From contig NZ_FRBD01000016.1 of assembly GCF_900142525.1 (NCBI RefSeq), forward strand, positions 54,961 to 118,960: a stretch of 64,000 nt of DNA, read 5' to 3'. The DNA comes from Xylanibacter ruminicola (GTDB lineage Bacteria > Bacteroidota > Bacteroidia > Bacteroidales > Bacteroidaceae). This document shows, one piece after another, positions 14,883 through 23,612 of this stretch (its first letter is position 1; each line of letters opens with the position of its first letter). Position numbers and translations under genes: made by a program. The notes under the pieces were generated by a model, which saw only the letters and a list, made by a program, of their open reading frames with translations, was not told the DNA's origin and made no database searches.

Positions 14883-15935
14883 TTATTGTTCATCAATCTC
14901 TATTTCTTGGGCATTTTCATCCCATTCCATATGCTTACCATTTCTTACAAGTGTAAAATCAGATGGTTCTGCAACAAACCTTCTCCAGTTTTGGCATTCC
15001 ATCAAGAACTCCTTCCATTTTAATGCTGTATCACACATCCATGAAAAGATTTCATTTTGGGATTCTTTGGATTCGAGATCTTCAAACTTTTTATATACAC
15101 AAACAGAAGAAGATTTTTTCTTTTGATTTCTTTCATTCCATTCTATCTCAGAATGAAATGTTTTTGAAATATTCTCTTCATTTGCACGCAACCTCGAATA
15201 AGATCTCTCATCATCTGGAAGATATATGCCAGTTCTTACCATTCCCTTTGACTTCAATATGCTCAAGAATACATACCCATCTTTAATATAAGGCACATGT
15301 AGATCATAGCTGACTTGTGGATAAGGCTTGCGTTTGGTATTGAAATTATCTGATGAAAAGAAATGATAGGGGATACTATCTGCATAACTATTAAATTCGT
15401 TCCAAAAGTCTATTAGGAATTTATCATTTTCTGACCACTCCCGTATGGATTCTTTTGGCGATGGACTAACCACCACTTTAAATCGTGGAGCAAGAGTTTC
15501 TTGGTTTATTATGAACAACTGGATTTCAACGAGGTAAAAATCCATGTTGTCATCAGTTCTTCTGTTTAGCCATTCTACTGCCTTACGATATTCTTCTGTT
15601 GCTTTTTCAACAATCCATATGACAACAGCAGCTTCTTTTCTCCCAGCAGAATAAGTTACGATCTTACCTAGATGTTCATGATTTGTAGCTTCTAACTGAT
15701 TTTCTATGATAACTTCAACTCCTTTGTTTGCATCTTTAAGTTTAGCTACGATATCTGCTCTTTTACTTCCAACAGATACTTCACATATGGGATCTATTAT
15801 ATCCCCAATCCCAATTTCTTTGCTAAGCATACTAAGTCCCTTATCGGCAACCCAATGAGTAAAGTGATGTGCCTCATGGGGCCAAACTTCCCTTAGATTA
15901 TCAAATCTTTCTAGTTCTACTAACTTATAGTTCAT
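14883..15935 (-). CDS. DUF4268 protein with N-terminal PD-(D/E)XK-like nuclease fold
   Basis: 350 residues. The N-terminal half (WPHEAHHFTHWVADKGLSML, GSKRADIVAKL, VEVIIENQLEATNHEHLGKIVTYSAGRK, AVVIWIVEKATEEYRKAVEWLN) matches what I know of DUF4268 proteins. Asp61 followed by Glu78-x-Gln80 fits the core of a PD-(D/E)XK nuclease. Residues ~185-345 are the DUF4268 part. Family members turn up near restriction and other defence genes, though their role is not established. The base composition is more AT-rich than in the neighbouring housekeeping genes, and the pair lies in an accessory stretch beside a toxin-antitoxin locus. Likely intracellular DNA or RNA binding or cutting. Confidence 0.7.
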   Translation of the reverse strand: MNYKLVELERFDNLREVWPHEAHHFTHWVADKGLSMLSKEIGIGDIIDPICEVSVGSKRADIVAKLKDANKGVEVIIENQLEATNHEHLGKIVTYSAGRKEAAVVIWIVEKATEEYRKAVEWLNRRTDDNMDFYLVEIQLFIINQETLAPRFKVVVSPSPKESIREWSENDKFLIDFWNEFNSYADSIPYHFFSSDNFNTKRKPYPQVSYDLHVPYIKDGYVFLSILKSKGMVRTGIYLPDDERSYSRLRANEENISKTFHSEIEWNERNQKKKSSSVCVYKKFEDLESKESQNEIFSWMCDTALKWKEFLMECQNWRRFVAEPSDFTLVRNGKHMEWDENAQEIEIDEQ

Positions 15936-16110
15936 AACTACTTATATATTTTGGTTACAAATTTATAAAATAATGAAGTATTATAATATACGTATAGGTA
16001 AAATTTAAGATTTCTTATAACACCATCTGGACAATGAAGGTTTTGTGGCACCATTCGCATTTCTTAACTATTTCCATATGTCATAATTATGTATGTTATT
16101 ATTCATCTTG

Positions 16111-16225
16111 TCTGTCCAAATGTGTCCAACTGTGTCCAATGGTGTCCAATGTGTGCCACGTGAGGACATCGGTTAGCAATCCAATGGTGTCCAATGCGTG
16201 CCAGTCGGAGACATTGACTTAGCAT
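16111..16225. repeat. 10-bp tandem repeats merging into a 45-bp duplication
   Basis: TGTGTCCAAn recurs every 10 bp at 16111-16150. The segment starting CCAATGGTGTCCAATG at 16136 is repeated from 16181 with substitutions (period 45). Iteron-like spacing, but no origin or replication gene is near. Confidence 0.6.
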
Positions 16226-16388
16226 GTGCCGACGTTGGGATTTTCCCAAACGTACAAATAACGTACAAAATTGAGCAAAAAAAATATCACCAACGATTAA
16301 CGCTGATGATATTGCGAGTGTGGAAATGCTTGATAGTAAACGGTTTATGTCATATCGAGTAATATCGAGTGATAACCGTTAATCGCAT

Positions 16389-16426
16389 TCTACTTTCCCA
16401 CGCAGAATCTACTTTCCGACGCAGAA
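16389..16426. repeat. 19-bp tandem repeat, 2 units
   Basis: TCTACTTTCCCACGCAGAA (16389-16407) is followed directly by the same sequence with one change (C to G at 16418). Non-coding context; role unknown. Confidence 0.7.
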
Positions 16427-16861
16427 TGTAAAATCTGCAAATATAAGTAGTTGATAATCAGCGCATATTCCTCTAATTACGGGGGGCTGATACTATGCTG
16501 AGGGACGGAGGAGGGACGGAAAATATACAAAAATCTGCAAATGAAGCTACCGTCAAAAATAAAATATACAAACATCTGCAAAGACGTTTTTACAGTTCTT
16601 TGTATATTTACATTCGTTAACACGGATTTTTGCACATTTTTGTATTCTCTGTGAAGCGAGTGAAGTGCGACTTCCAATTTCTGTCCCTTTAGGTACATTT
16701 ATCTTTGCAGTTCTTTGTATATCTTTGTAATCTGACGAAAATGGGCGCATTTTATAACTCAAAATTGGCTTGTTAAAAAGTGTCAACACTGTTTTTGTCC
16801 CTCCGTGATATATCAACCCATTTTACGGATTTAGCAGATTTTTCGCTTTAATGTCGGTAAG

Positions 16862-19800
16862 TCACTGAGATATTGGTTTTATTGTCAGATGTCGCTCGTA
16901 GCGGGCGGGCTTGACCTGATAGCCGGGCAGCACATAGCAGGCCGTACAGCCTACGCCTGTGGTGTTGTAGTCCAGGTTCAGGGTGATGCCGTCCTGCTTT
17001 TGCAATTGGTAGGTATATACCGCCTTCGTCAGGTTGTCGGTGCTGTAGTGGTAGGCGTTGAAGTTGAACGGCTCATCCATCGCAAAGCGCAGTCCCAGTC
17101 CTGATTTATTGCTCATGGCAAGCCAGCGGTTGTCGCACCGCAGGCCGCAGTCCTGTGGAATGAGGTAGGGTTCGAACATATCGTCCACATTGTTCTCATA
17201 GATGCCGATGGCATAGCCAGTCTTGCGGTCTGGATAGTTCTCCTCAGGTCCACGGCCGTACCACTTCACCTGTTGCAACGGGTCGATGAGCGTCATGGTC
17301 AGTCCGATGCGGGGCAGGAGAGCAGGCATCGGGCCTTCGGGCTCAAGGATGTGATGCAGGGCGATGGTTCCGTCGCCGTTGATGCGGTATTCATAGACCT
17401 CAGAGAAGCCTGAATAGCGCAGGCCGGTGATATAGGCATCGAGCGATGTGTTGACGGGTGCCCCGAATTGTGAGAAACAGCGTACGTTGATATACACCTG
17501 ACCGTTGGCTTCGAAGGCCTGACAAGAGATGGGGATGCGGGTGATGGCATCCAGGTTGTTGCTGTAGAACTCGTTGGCTATCTGCCCGCCGTTCCAGGGC
17601 TTGCGGTTGTTGTAGGTGATGTTCCATTGATCCCAGCCGTCAACTTCAAGTGCCAACGGTGCACGCCAGACGTTCAACTGCATTGGCGACTTGAGCAGTT
17701 CCTGTCCGCCCTGTCGGATGCTGAAGAGTTGGCCGTCGGGTGTGAAGGTGTAGGAGAAGCCTTCTCCGCTCACGGTGATGGAGTCGTTTGTCTGGCTCAA
17801 CACAGCCTTCCCAACGGTTTTGTCAGACGGTGTGGCCAACTGTTGCCAAGGCAGTTCCAACTGGTCCCACGCAGCCACGTGCCCCTTCTGCGCCCATAGC
17901 TCGTCGGCCTTCAGCGCGCTGGTTATCGTCAGTCGGTATTCGCAGCCCGGCTTGATGGCCGGACGGCTGTAGGGTAGGGTGATGATTTTCTTGCTGAGCG
18001 GCTCCACTTCAGGAGTGATCGTGCCCTGCTGCAGGCACACGCCGTCCTCGTAGAGTTCCCATGTCATATTGTAATAAGAGGTGTTGAGGAAATGGTTCCT
18101 GTTCCAGATCTCTACCGTACCATTGTCGGCACTCAGCAACCGGCATGATACGGGCTGGGCCGATTTCTTCATCTGATAGATTTCCGGCTGTACGGTTCTG
18201 TCGGGCCATATCGTACCGTAGGTGCGGGCGCCGATGCCGTAGCTGAAATAGGAGCCTTCTTGTTGCTCTGTCTCGAAGTCGAGATTCAACAACTGGCCCG
18301 AATTGTCGGCAATGACGACATTATCCATCAGCGCATCGCAGATATACACATGGGTGTCCTGTCCATGGGTCTGTTCATTGCGGCCGATGTTTACAGGGAA
18401 CGGGGCGTTGATGATGTTGCCCTGAGCCTCCATCTGTGCCACCTCTGTCTTGTCGATGCTTACTGTCATCTTCTTACCGTCGTAGCAGGCTTCCACATGG
18501 TGCCATTTGTTCTCCCAGTTGGCGGGCAGTGGTGCCGATAGTTCGTACTTGTGGTTGGTGGCCGCAGGTCTTCTACCGAAGGGGAATGCCTTGGGCTCGC
18601 CTTCTGAGGCTGGTGCCTTGTCGGTGTTGATGTAGAACACCAGCTGCTCCTTACCGTTCTGCTGAACGCCGAACTGCCATTCACCCTTGGTCACGAATGA
18701 GCCGCAGGAACTGATGAGCTTGCGGGGATAGACATCGAAATGGACGTTCAGGGTGTTGCCGGTCAGTTCCAGACAGTCATCTCGATACACCTCCACCCAC
18801 TCATCGTGGCCGCTCAGGTCAATCACATGATTTTTTCGGTTACGGCTGTCGGCCACTAATTTGGCATTGCCCATGATATGCGCCATGACATCGTGGCCTG
18901 ATTTGTCCTTGAGCCTACGTGCAGGCTGGGTAAGTCCAGGCGACACGAAGTCCCATACGGCACCGCCGATGCAGCGCTCATGGGTATAGACGGCGCGCCA
19001 CATCTCGTCGAACATACCGCCGCTGTTGCCGGCTACCGATATATACTCATCCATGAACGACGGGCGCACGTCACCGTCACCGTGTTTTCCCACCCTGAGG
19101 TCAAGAGCCAGGGCAGTAGGGTAGCGTGGACCGATGATATCCTCTGCGGGATGACTGTAGGCATTGCCACCGTACATCCACCAGCGGGTGTGGTCGTATT
19201 TGCGCCCTTCGGCAATCACCTCGCCGATGTTAGGACCCTCGCCGCTCTCGTTGCCAGCGCTCCAGAAGAGTACCGCAGGCTGGTTTCTGTCACGCAGCAC
19301 CATGCGGCGCACACGTTCACGATACATCGGTATAAATCGTTTGTCGCCAGAAACCCATTCGGTGGCATGTGCCTCTACGCCTGCCTCGTCGATGATGTAC
19401 AGTCCATAGCGGGCGGCATATTCCAGATAGCGCGGTACGGGGGGATAGTGGCTGGTGCGCACACCGTTGAAGCCAAACTGCTTCAGGATGGTCATATCCT
19501 TCTTGACCAGTTCGTCGTTCACGGCATGGCCGTTGTCGGGATCCTGCATATGTGAACACTGGGCATTCACCTTCAGCGGCTTACCGTTGAGATAGAACAC
19601 GTTGTTGCGCATCTCAGTCTCCTTGAAGCCCACATCCTGACGGGCATCCTCAGGCGTGTTTTCTGATAGCCGCTTGCCGGTGGCAGCATCCACGAGGTAC
19701 ATCTTGAGGTTATACAGATTTGGTGTCTCTGCCGTCCATTTCAAGGGGTTGCTGATATGCTTACTCATGTTCAGCATCAATGTGCTGCTACCGTTGGCGA

Positions 19801-20665
19801 ATGTTGCCGCCTGACTTTCCAGTCGTGCCACCTCTTTTCCATTGGCACCGGTCAGCACGGCCTGCACCTTAAGGGGAGTCGTAATTGGCTGCTTGTCATA
19901 GCTTCTGACGCTTACCTCGATGTTCAGGTCGGCATCTCGGTAATCCTTGTCCAGATCGGTGGTCACATACCAGTCGAACAGACGGGTCTTGGGCGTGGCA
20001 TAGAGATAAACATCGTCGAAGATACCTGCCAGGCGCCAGTAGTCCTGACCCTCGAGATAAAAGCCGTCGCTGTATTTGATGACCTTCATGGCCAGCGTGT
20101 TACGGCCTTTCTTCAGATACTTTGTAATATTGTACTCGGCAGGCTCCTGAGCTCCCTCGTTGTAGCCCACTTCCTGACCGTTGATCCACAGGAACGATGC
20201 CGATGCCACCTTCTCAAAACGCAAAAAGATCTCCTCTCCATTCCAGTCGGAGGGAATAGTGAAGGTGGTGCGGTAGGCGCCTGTTGGGTTGTAGTCGCGT
20301 GGTGTATTGGGCGGGTCGGCCTTGAATGGCGCCGACACGTTGCGGAATAGTGGGTCGCCATAACCCCTCATCTCCCAGTTTGAAGGCACATCGATGGTGC
20401 CCCACTTGGCATCTGAGAATTTCTCCTCGAAGAAGTTGTTCGGTATCTCCTGAGGTGTATTGCCGTAAAAGAACTTCCACTTGCCGTTGAGCAGAACGTG
20501 ATGTCCCGGGATGTAATAGGCACGCGATTCTTCCTGTCCATATTCAAACACGTCAAGGTTTTCAATGTAATGATATAGGTCGTCAAACCCTCTCGTTTTC
20601 TCTGTCTGTGCCATAGCACCTATCCATGCGCACAACACCATTGAAGCAAATACAACTTTTTTCAT
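16862..20665 (-). CDS. Secreted GH2 beta-galactosidase-type glycosidase with LamG-like insertion
   Basis: 1267 residues from ATG 20665; the longer frame start at 20698 would lie at or above the likely transcription start. Signal peptide ends GAMA|Q (~19). Then the GH2 sugar-binding domain (NGKWKFFYG, VPSNWEMRGYGDPLF, WINGQEVGYNEGAQEPAEYN), Ig-like domain, TIM barrel (FNGVRTSHYPP, acid/base Glu473 in SAGNESGEG, nucleophile Glu540 in FMDEYISVAGNSGG), then a laminin-G-like insertion (DLSGHDEWVEVYRDDCLELTGN...), and a C-terminal beta-galactosidase small-chain domain (VKWYGRGPEENYPDRKTG). Family members remove beta-galactosyl residues from plant glycans. It is divergent from the GH51 gene, suggesting joint use of an arabinogalactan-like substrate (inference). 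Confidence 0.88.
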   Translation of the reverse strand: MKKVVFASMVLCAWIGAMAQTEKTRGFDDLYHYIENLDVFEYGQEESRAYYIPGHHVLLNGKWKFFYGNTPQEIPNNFFEEKFSDAKWGTIDVPSNWEMRGYGDPLFRNVSAPFKADPPNTPRDYNPTGAYRTTFTIPSDWNGEEIFLRFEKVASASFLWINGQEVGYNEGAQEPAEYNITKYLKKGRNTLAMKVIKYSDGFYLEGQDYWRLAGIFDDVYLYATPKTRLFDWYVTTDLDKDYRDADLNIEVSVRSYDKQPITTPLKVQAVLTGANGKEVARLESQAATFANGSSTLMLNMSKHISNPLKWTAETPNLYNLKMYLVDAATGKRLSENTPEDARQDVGFKETEMRNNVFYLNGKPLKVNAQCSHMQDPDNGHAVNDELVKKDMTILKQFGFNGVRTSHYPPVPRYLEYAARYGLYIIDEAGVEAHATEWVSGDKRFIPMYRERVRRMVLRDRNQPAVLFWSAGNESGEGPNIGEVIAEGRKYDHTRWWMYGGNAYSHPAEDIIGPRYPTALALDLRVGKHGDGDVRPSFMDEYISVAGNSGGMFDEMWRAVYTHERCIGGAVWDFVSPGLTQPARRLKDKSGHDVMAHIMGNAKLVADSRNRKNHVIDLSGHDEWVEVYRDDCLELTGNTLNVHFDVYPRKLISSCGSFVTKGEWQFGVQQNGKEQLVFYINTDKAPASEGEPKAFPFGRRPAATNHKYELSAPLPANWENKWHHVEACYDGKKMTVSIDKTEVAQMEAQGNIINAPFPVNIGRNEQTHGQDTHVYICDALMDNVVIADNSGQLLNLDFETEQQEGSYFSYGIGARTYGTIWPDRTVQPEIYQMKKSAQPVSCRLLSADNGTVEIWNRNHFLNTSYYNMTWELYEDGVCLQQGTITPEVEPLSKKIITLPYSRPAIKPGCEYRLTITSALKADELWAQKGHVAAWDQLELPWQQLATPSDKTVGKAVLSQTNDSITVSGEGFSYTFTPDGQLFSIRQGGQELLKSPMQLNVWRAPLALEVDGWDQWNITYNNRKPWNGGQIANEFYSNNLDAITRIPISCQAFEANGQVYINVRCFSQFGAPVNTSLDAYITGLRYSGFSEVYEYRINGDGTIALHHILEPEGPMPALLPRIGLTMTLIDPLQQVKWYGRGPEENYPDRKTGYAIGIYENNVDDMFEPYLIPQDCGLRCDNRWLAMSNKSGLGLRFAMDEPFNFNAYHYSTDNLTKAVYTYQLQKQDGITLNLDYNTTGVGCTACYVLPGYQVKPARYERHLTIKPISQ

Positions 20666-20695
20666 GAACTTCACAAAACATATTAAGAATTTTGG

Positions 20696-20733
20696 CAAAA
20701 GTACTTTATTTTAATGTAAATTCGCTAAATTTG
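20696..20733. promoter_or_regulatory. Back-to-back -7 elements of the GH2 and GH51 genes
   Basis: Minus strand TACTTTTG (20696-20703) fits a -7 box for GH2; plus strand TAAATTTG (20726-20733) fits one for GH51. Clear -33 boxes are missing on both, as is common for promoters needing an activator. Confidence 0.55.
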
Positions 20734-20767
20734 CAGCAATTATTAAATAAGTTTAGGAAATTTGGCT

Positions 20768-20839
20768 ATGTCATATTATGGACACTCAGATGATTCTGCC
20801 GAAGAAGACAGCGTTGTTGTTAGAAATCAAACAAATTAA
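20768..20839 (+). CDS. Possible 23-codon upstream ORF in the GH51 leader
   Basis: ATG 20768 opens MSYYGHSDDSAEEDSVVV and ends with TAA at 20839, 10 nt before the GH51 ATG. It lies in the presumed leader after the -7 box at 20726. Acidic and without rare-codon clusters; it may be chance. Confidence 0.25.
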   Translation: MSYYGHSDDSAEEDSVVVRNQTN

Positions 20840-20849
20840 CAAGTAATAT

Positions 20850-23300
20850 ATGACTTACAAAAACATTCTTCTCATGGCCGGTTGTGCGCTCTATGCAGCA
20901 GTCCAGGCTCAAGTGACTATCGATATCGACGCTCAGCAGCGCGGACCGAAGGTGAGTCCGATGCTCTATGGCATCTTCTATGAAGACATCAACCACGCAG
21001 CCGACGGCGGTATCTATGCCGAACTGATACGTAACCGTTCGTTTGAGGACGGACCTCGCTATGGTGCACCAGCCGATATGCAGGGATGGTCAACCTATGC
21101 AGCAGCCCCGTCGCAACTCACGGCAAGACTCATACAACCCACGAAAAAGACACCACTGCTTAACAGTGTGCAGCACAACGCCCTGGCACTCGACATCAAG
21201 GCTTCGCCCACGATGCCCGTCTGTCTGGTAAACGAGGGCTTTTGGGGCATCAATGCCGTACGGGGACGCTGTTATCGTCTGTCGTTCTGGGCAAAGACTC
21301 TGAAATACCAAGGCACCGTGAAAGCCACGCTCTGCTCGAAGGACGGCTCACAACTCTATGCTGAGACCGTGGTCAGCCAATTCCCTGCTGTTAAGGCCCA
21401 GGGCTGGACGAAGTACGAAGCCACCCTCACCGCCAACGACAACGATCCGCAGGCGCAGTTTGCACTGGTGTTCGACGGCGTGGGGCAGGTGCAGATAGAC
21501 ATGGTGAGCCTTTTCCCGCCCACCTTCAAGAACCATGAGAACGGCATGCGTCCCGATCTGGCTAACATGCTGTGGCAGCTGCACCCGAAATTCATGCGTT
21601 TCCCCGGAGGTTGTTTCGTGGAGGGGCAGGAGAGTCCAGACAATGCTTTCCGCTGGGAACGTACCATCGGTCCGATTGAGGAGCGTGAGGGGCACTGGAA
21701 CGTGAACTGGGGCTATCGCACTTCCGACGGACTGGGTTACCATGAATACCTGCAGTTGGCCGAGGACTTAGGGGCCAAGCCGCTTTATGTGGTGAATGTG
21801 GGAATATGGCATGGGGGCATGACTCCTTATGACAGCATCCAGCCGTGGATCGACGAGTGCATGAATGCCTTGGAGTATGCTAACGGTCCCGTCACATCGA
21901 AATACGGTGCTATGCGTGCCAGGAACGGACATCCGGAGCCTTTCGGAATAGAATATTTGGAGATAGGTAACGAAAACAACCAGCCGGACCCTCGTCAGCA
22001 GAGTGACCACTACTACGAGCGCTACGAACAGTTCTACAAGGCCATCCGCTCTAAATATCCCGAGATGAAGATCATCGGCAACGTGGTGGCATGGGGCGAC
22101 GACAACCCCAAGTGGAATAGCAAACTGTCCGTTGACCTGCTTGACGAGCACTACTACCGCTCACCTGACTGGTTTGCCGCGGCATTCCACAAGTACGACA
22201 GCTACGACCGCCAAGGCCCAAAGGTTTATGTGGGTGAATATGCAGTGACCAACGGCTACGGCAAACTGGGTAACATGAATGCCGCTTTGGGTGAAGCCGT
22301 TTATATGATGGGCATGGAGAACAACTCTGACGTGGTGGAACTTGCCTCGTATGCCCCCATCTTCGTCAACGAGAACGATGCCCGCTGGCGTCCCGATATG
22401 ATCCGTTTCAGCAGCAGCCGTGTCATGGGTACCCCGAGTTACTATGTGCAGCAACTTATGCCACAGCATCTGGGTTCACAGGTGGTAAAGGTGGAGCAGA
22501 ACGATCCCTTTGAAGGAATGGTTAGAAAACCGCTGACACCGAAGCATAGCCGTGTGGGATTCGGAACATGGAACACACGCGCCACGTTCGAGACCAATAA
22601 GGATATGGATTATGTCTATGGTGACTGGCAGAAGGAGGGTAACACTGTGCGGCAGACAGGCCATAAGGATGCCACGCTCTGCATAGAGAAGAGCATCATC
22701 GACAGCGACCACTACACCTGTAAGTTCCGTGCCCGCAAAGATGAGGGGGCTGAAGGCTTCATCATCATCTTCAACTATGTGGATGAAAAGAATTATTGTT
22801 GGGTGAACTTCGGAGGATGGACAAACTCACAGCATGCCATAGAGCAAATTAGCAATGGCGGAAAGCTGCTGACCGCAAGTAAGCGAGGACATATCGAGTC
22901 TGGACGCTGGTATGATGTAACCCTTCAGGTGGCAGGAGATAGCGTCAAGGCATGGCTCGACAACGAACTTGTCTTCGACACGGTCTTGAAGCATGATGAA
23001 ACGAAAGGAATCTTCTCGTCTGCCACTATCGACGATGCCACAGGTGAACTTATCGTAAAGGTAGCAAATACCAGCGATGTCGCAACAACCGCCAACGTCA
23101 ACCTCAAGAATTTCACACCGGCATCAGCCCGAGTAGTACGCTTGGCAGCCAACGATGGTATGGAAGAGAACACGCTCGATGCCCCTACCACCATTCACCC
23201 TGTGGAGCAGTTACTCTCCCCAGAGAACAATAGCGTTCAGTTTGATGTACCTCCATACTCGCTGAACATCATTCGGCTTACAGCTCCAGCCAAGCCCTAA
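20850..23300 (+). CDS. Secreted alpha-L-arabinofuranosidase, GH51, with extra domains
   Basis: 816 residues. Signal peptide (1-20, ending AVQAQ), then the barrel start (VSPMLYGIFYEDINHAADGGIYAELIRNRSFED), an inserted carbohydrate-binding module of the CBM4/9 kind (~75-225, SFWAKTLKYQGTVKATLCS...), and the GH51 barrel. Acid/base is Glu375 (EIGNENNQ), nucleophile Glu463 (VGEYAVTN). A concanavalin-like domain (~555-700, WQKEGNTVRQTGHKDATLC, FRARKDEGAEGFIIIFNY) sits before the C-terminal arabinofuranosidase beta-domain. The enzyme removes arabinofuranosyl side chains from arabinoxylan, arabinan or arabinogalactan. No susC/susD pair is in the window. Confidence 0.9.
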   Translation: MTYKNILLMAGCALYAAVQAQVTIDIDAQQRGPKVSPMLYGIFYEDINHAADGGIYAELIRNRSFEDGPRYGAPADMQGWSTYAAAPSQLTARLIQPTKKTPLLNSVQHNALALDIKASPTMPVCLVNEGFWGINAVRGRCYRLSFWAKTLKYQGTVKATLCSKDGSQLYAETVVSQFPAVKAQGWTKYEATLTANDNDPQAQFALVFDGVGQVQIDMVSLFPPTFKNHENGMRPDLANMLWQLHPKFMRFPGGCFVEGQESPDNAFRWERTIGPIEEREGHWNVNWGYRTSDGLGYHEYLQLAEDLGAKPLYVVNVGIWHGGMTPYDSIQPWIDECMNALEYANGPVTSKYGAMRARNGHPEPFGIEYLEIGNENNQPDPRQQSDHYYERYEQFYKAIRSKYPEMKIIGNVVAWGDDNPKWNSKLSVDLLDEHYYRSPDWFAAAFHKYDSYDRQGPKVYVGEYAVTNGYGKLGNMNAALGEAVYMMGMENNSDVVELASYAPIFVNENDARWRPDMIRFSSSRVMGTPSYYVQQLMPQHLGSQVVKVEQNDPFEGMVRKPLTPKHSRVGFGTWNTRATFETNKDMDYVYGDWQKEGNTVRQTGHKDATLCIEKSIIDSDHYTCKFRARKDEGAEGFIIIFNYVDEKNYCWVNFGGWTNSQHAIEQISNGGKLLTASKRGHIESGRWYDVTLQVAGDSVKAWLDNELVFDTVLKHDETKGIFSSATIDDATGELIVKVANTSDVATTANVNLKNFTPASARVVRLAANDGMEENTLDAPTTIHPVEQLLSPENNSVQFDVPPYSLNIIRLTAPAKP

Positions 23301-23547
23301 CAAGCGTTAGAGAAATAAATAACGTCAGTTGAAATAGATCAAAATACTTTCCTTGTGTCTCCCTCTTATGGGCTGTCCCTTCGATGGCGTTTTGGTACTT
23401 TCTCATGGTGTATCACCTTTGTTCCAAATATCGCGTTTTTAAGGGCGTTTTTATTATCTGTTTTACACTCGCGGTAGAAATACTGTGCAAAAATAGCTCG
23501 AAAAACTGGTACAAACAAATATGCAACTTGAAGTGTTAAAATACAAA
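23301..23547. other. Intergenic region without recognised gene
   Basis: Between the convergent GH51 and mnmE genes. It includes AAGGGCGTTTTTAT near 23441, a 14-mer that recurs after the last TPR gene near 63462. No open frame with support. Confidence 0.5.
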
Positions 23548-23570
23548 AAGTCCCTCATTTTGAGGGACTT
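23548..23570 (-). terminator. Intrinsic terminator of the serS-to-mnmE operon
   Basis: Minus strand AAGTCCCTCA-AAA-TGAGGGACTT (10-bp stem) followed by TTTTGTATTTT, 43 nt past the mnmE stop. Confidence 0.85.
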
Positions 23571-23612
23571 AGTTCAAATTACTCCAAGTTGCTCAGAGTT
23601 GTTTATAAGGGG

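Larger units (their letters stand above)
15936..16861. other. Repeat-rich non-coding region (~0.9 kb)
   Basis: No credible gene. It contains the 10-bp and 45-bp repeats at 16111-16225, a small GTTGGGA/TCCCAAAC dyad near 16233-16252, ACGTACAAA twice near 16250-16269, a direct repeat ATATCGAGT (~16353-16372), the 19-bp tandem repeat at 16389-16426, a GGGACGGAGGAGGGACGG run near 16502, and CAGTTCTTTGTATAT twice (near 16592 and 16706). It resembles decayed mobile DNA or a repeat sink between the accessory block and the GH2 gene. Confidence 0.55.

Noticed and set aside
16477..16816. Short minus-strand frames in the repeat-rich gap
   Set aside because: Composed of repeated CTGCAAA and TTTGTATA strings, no ribosome site and no recognisable family.
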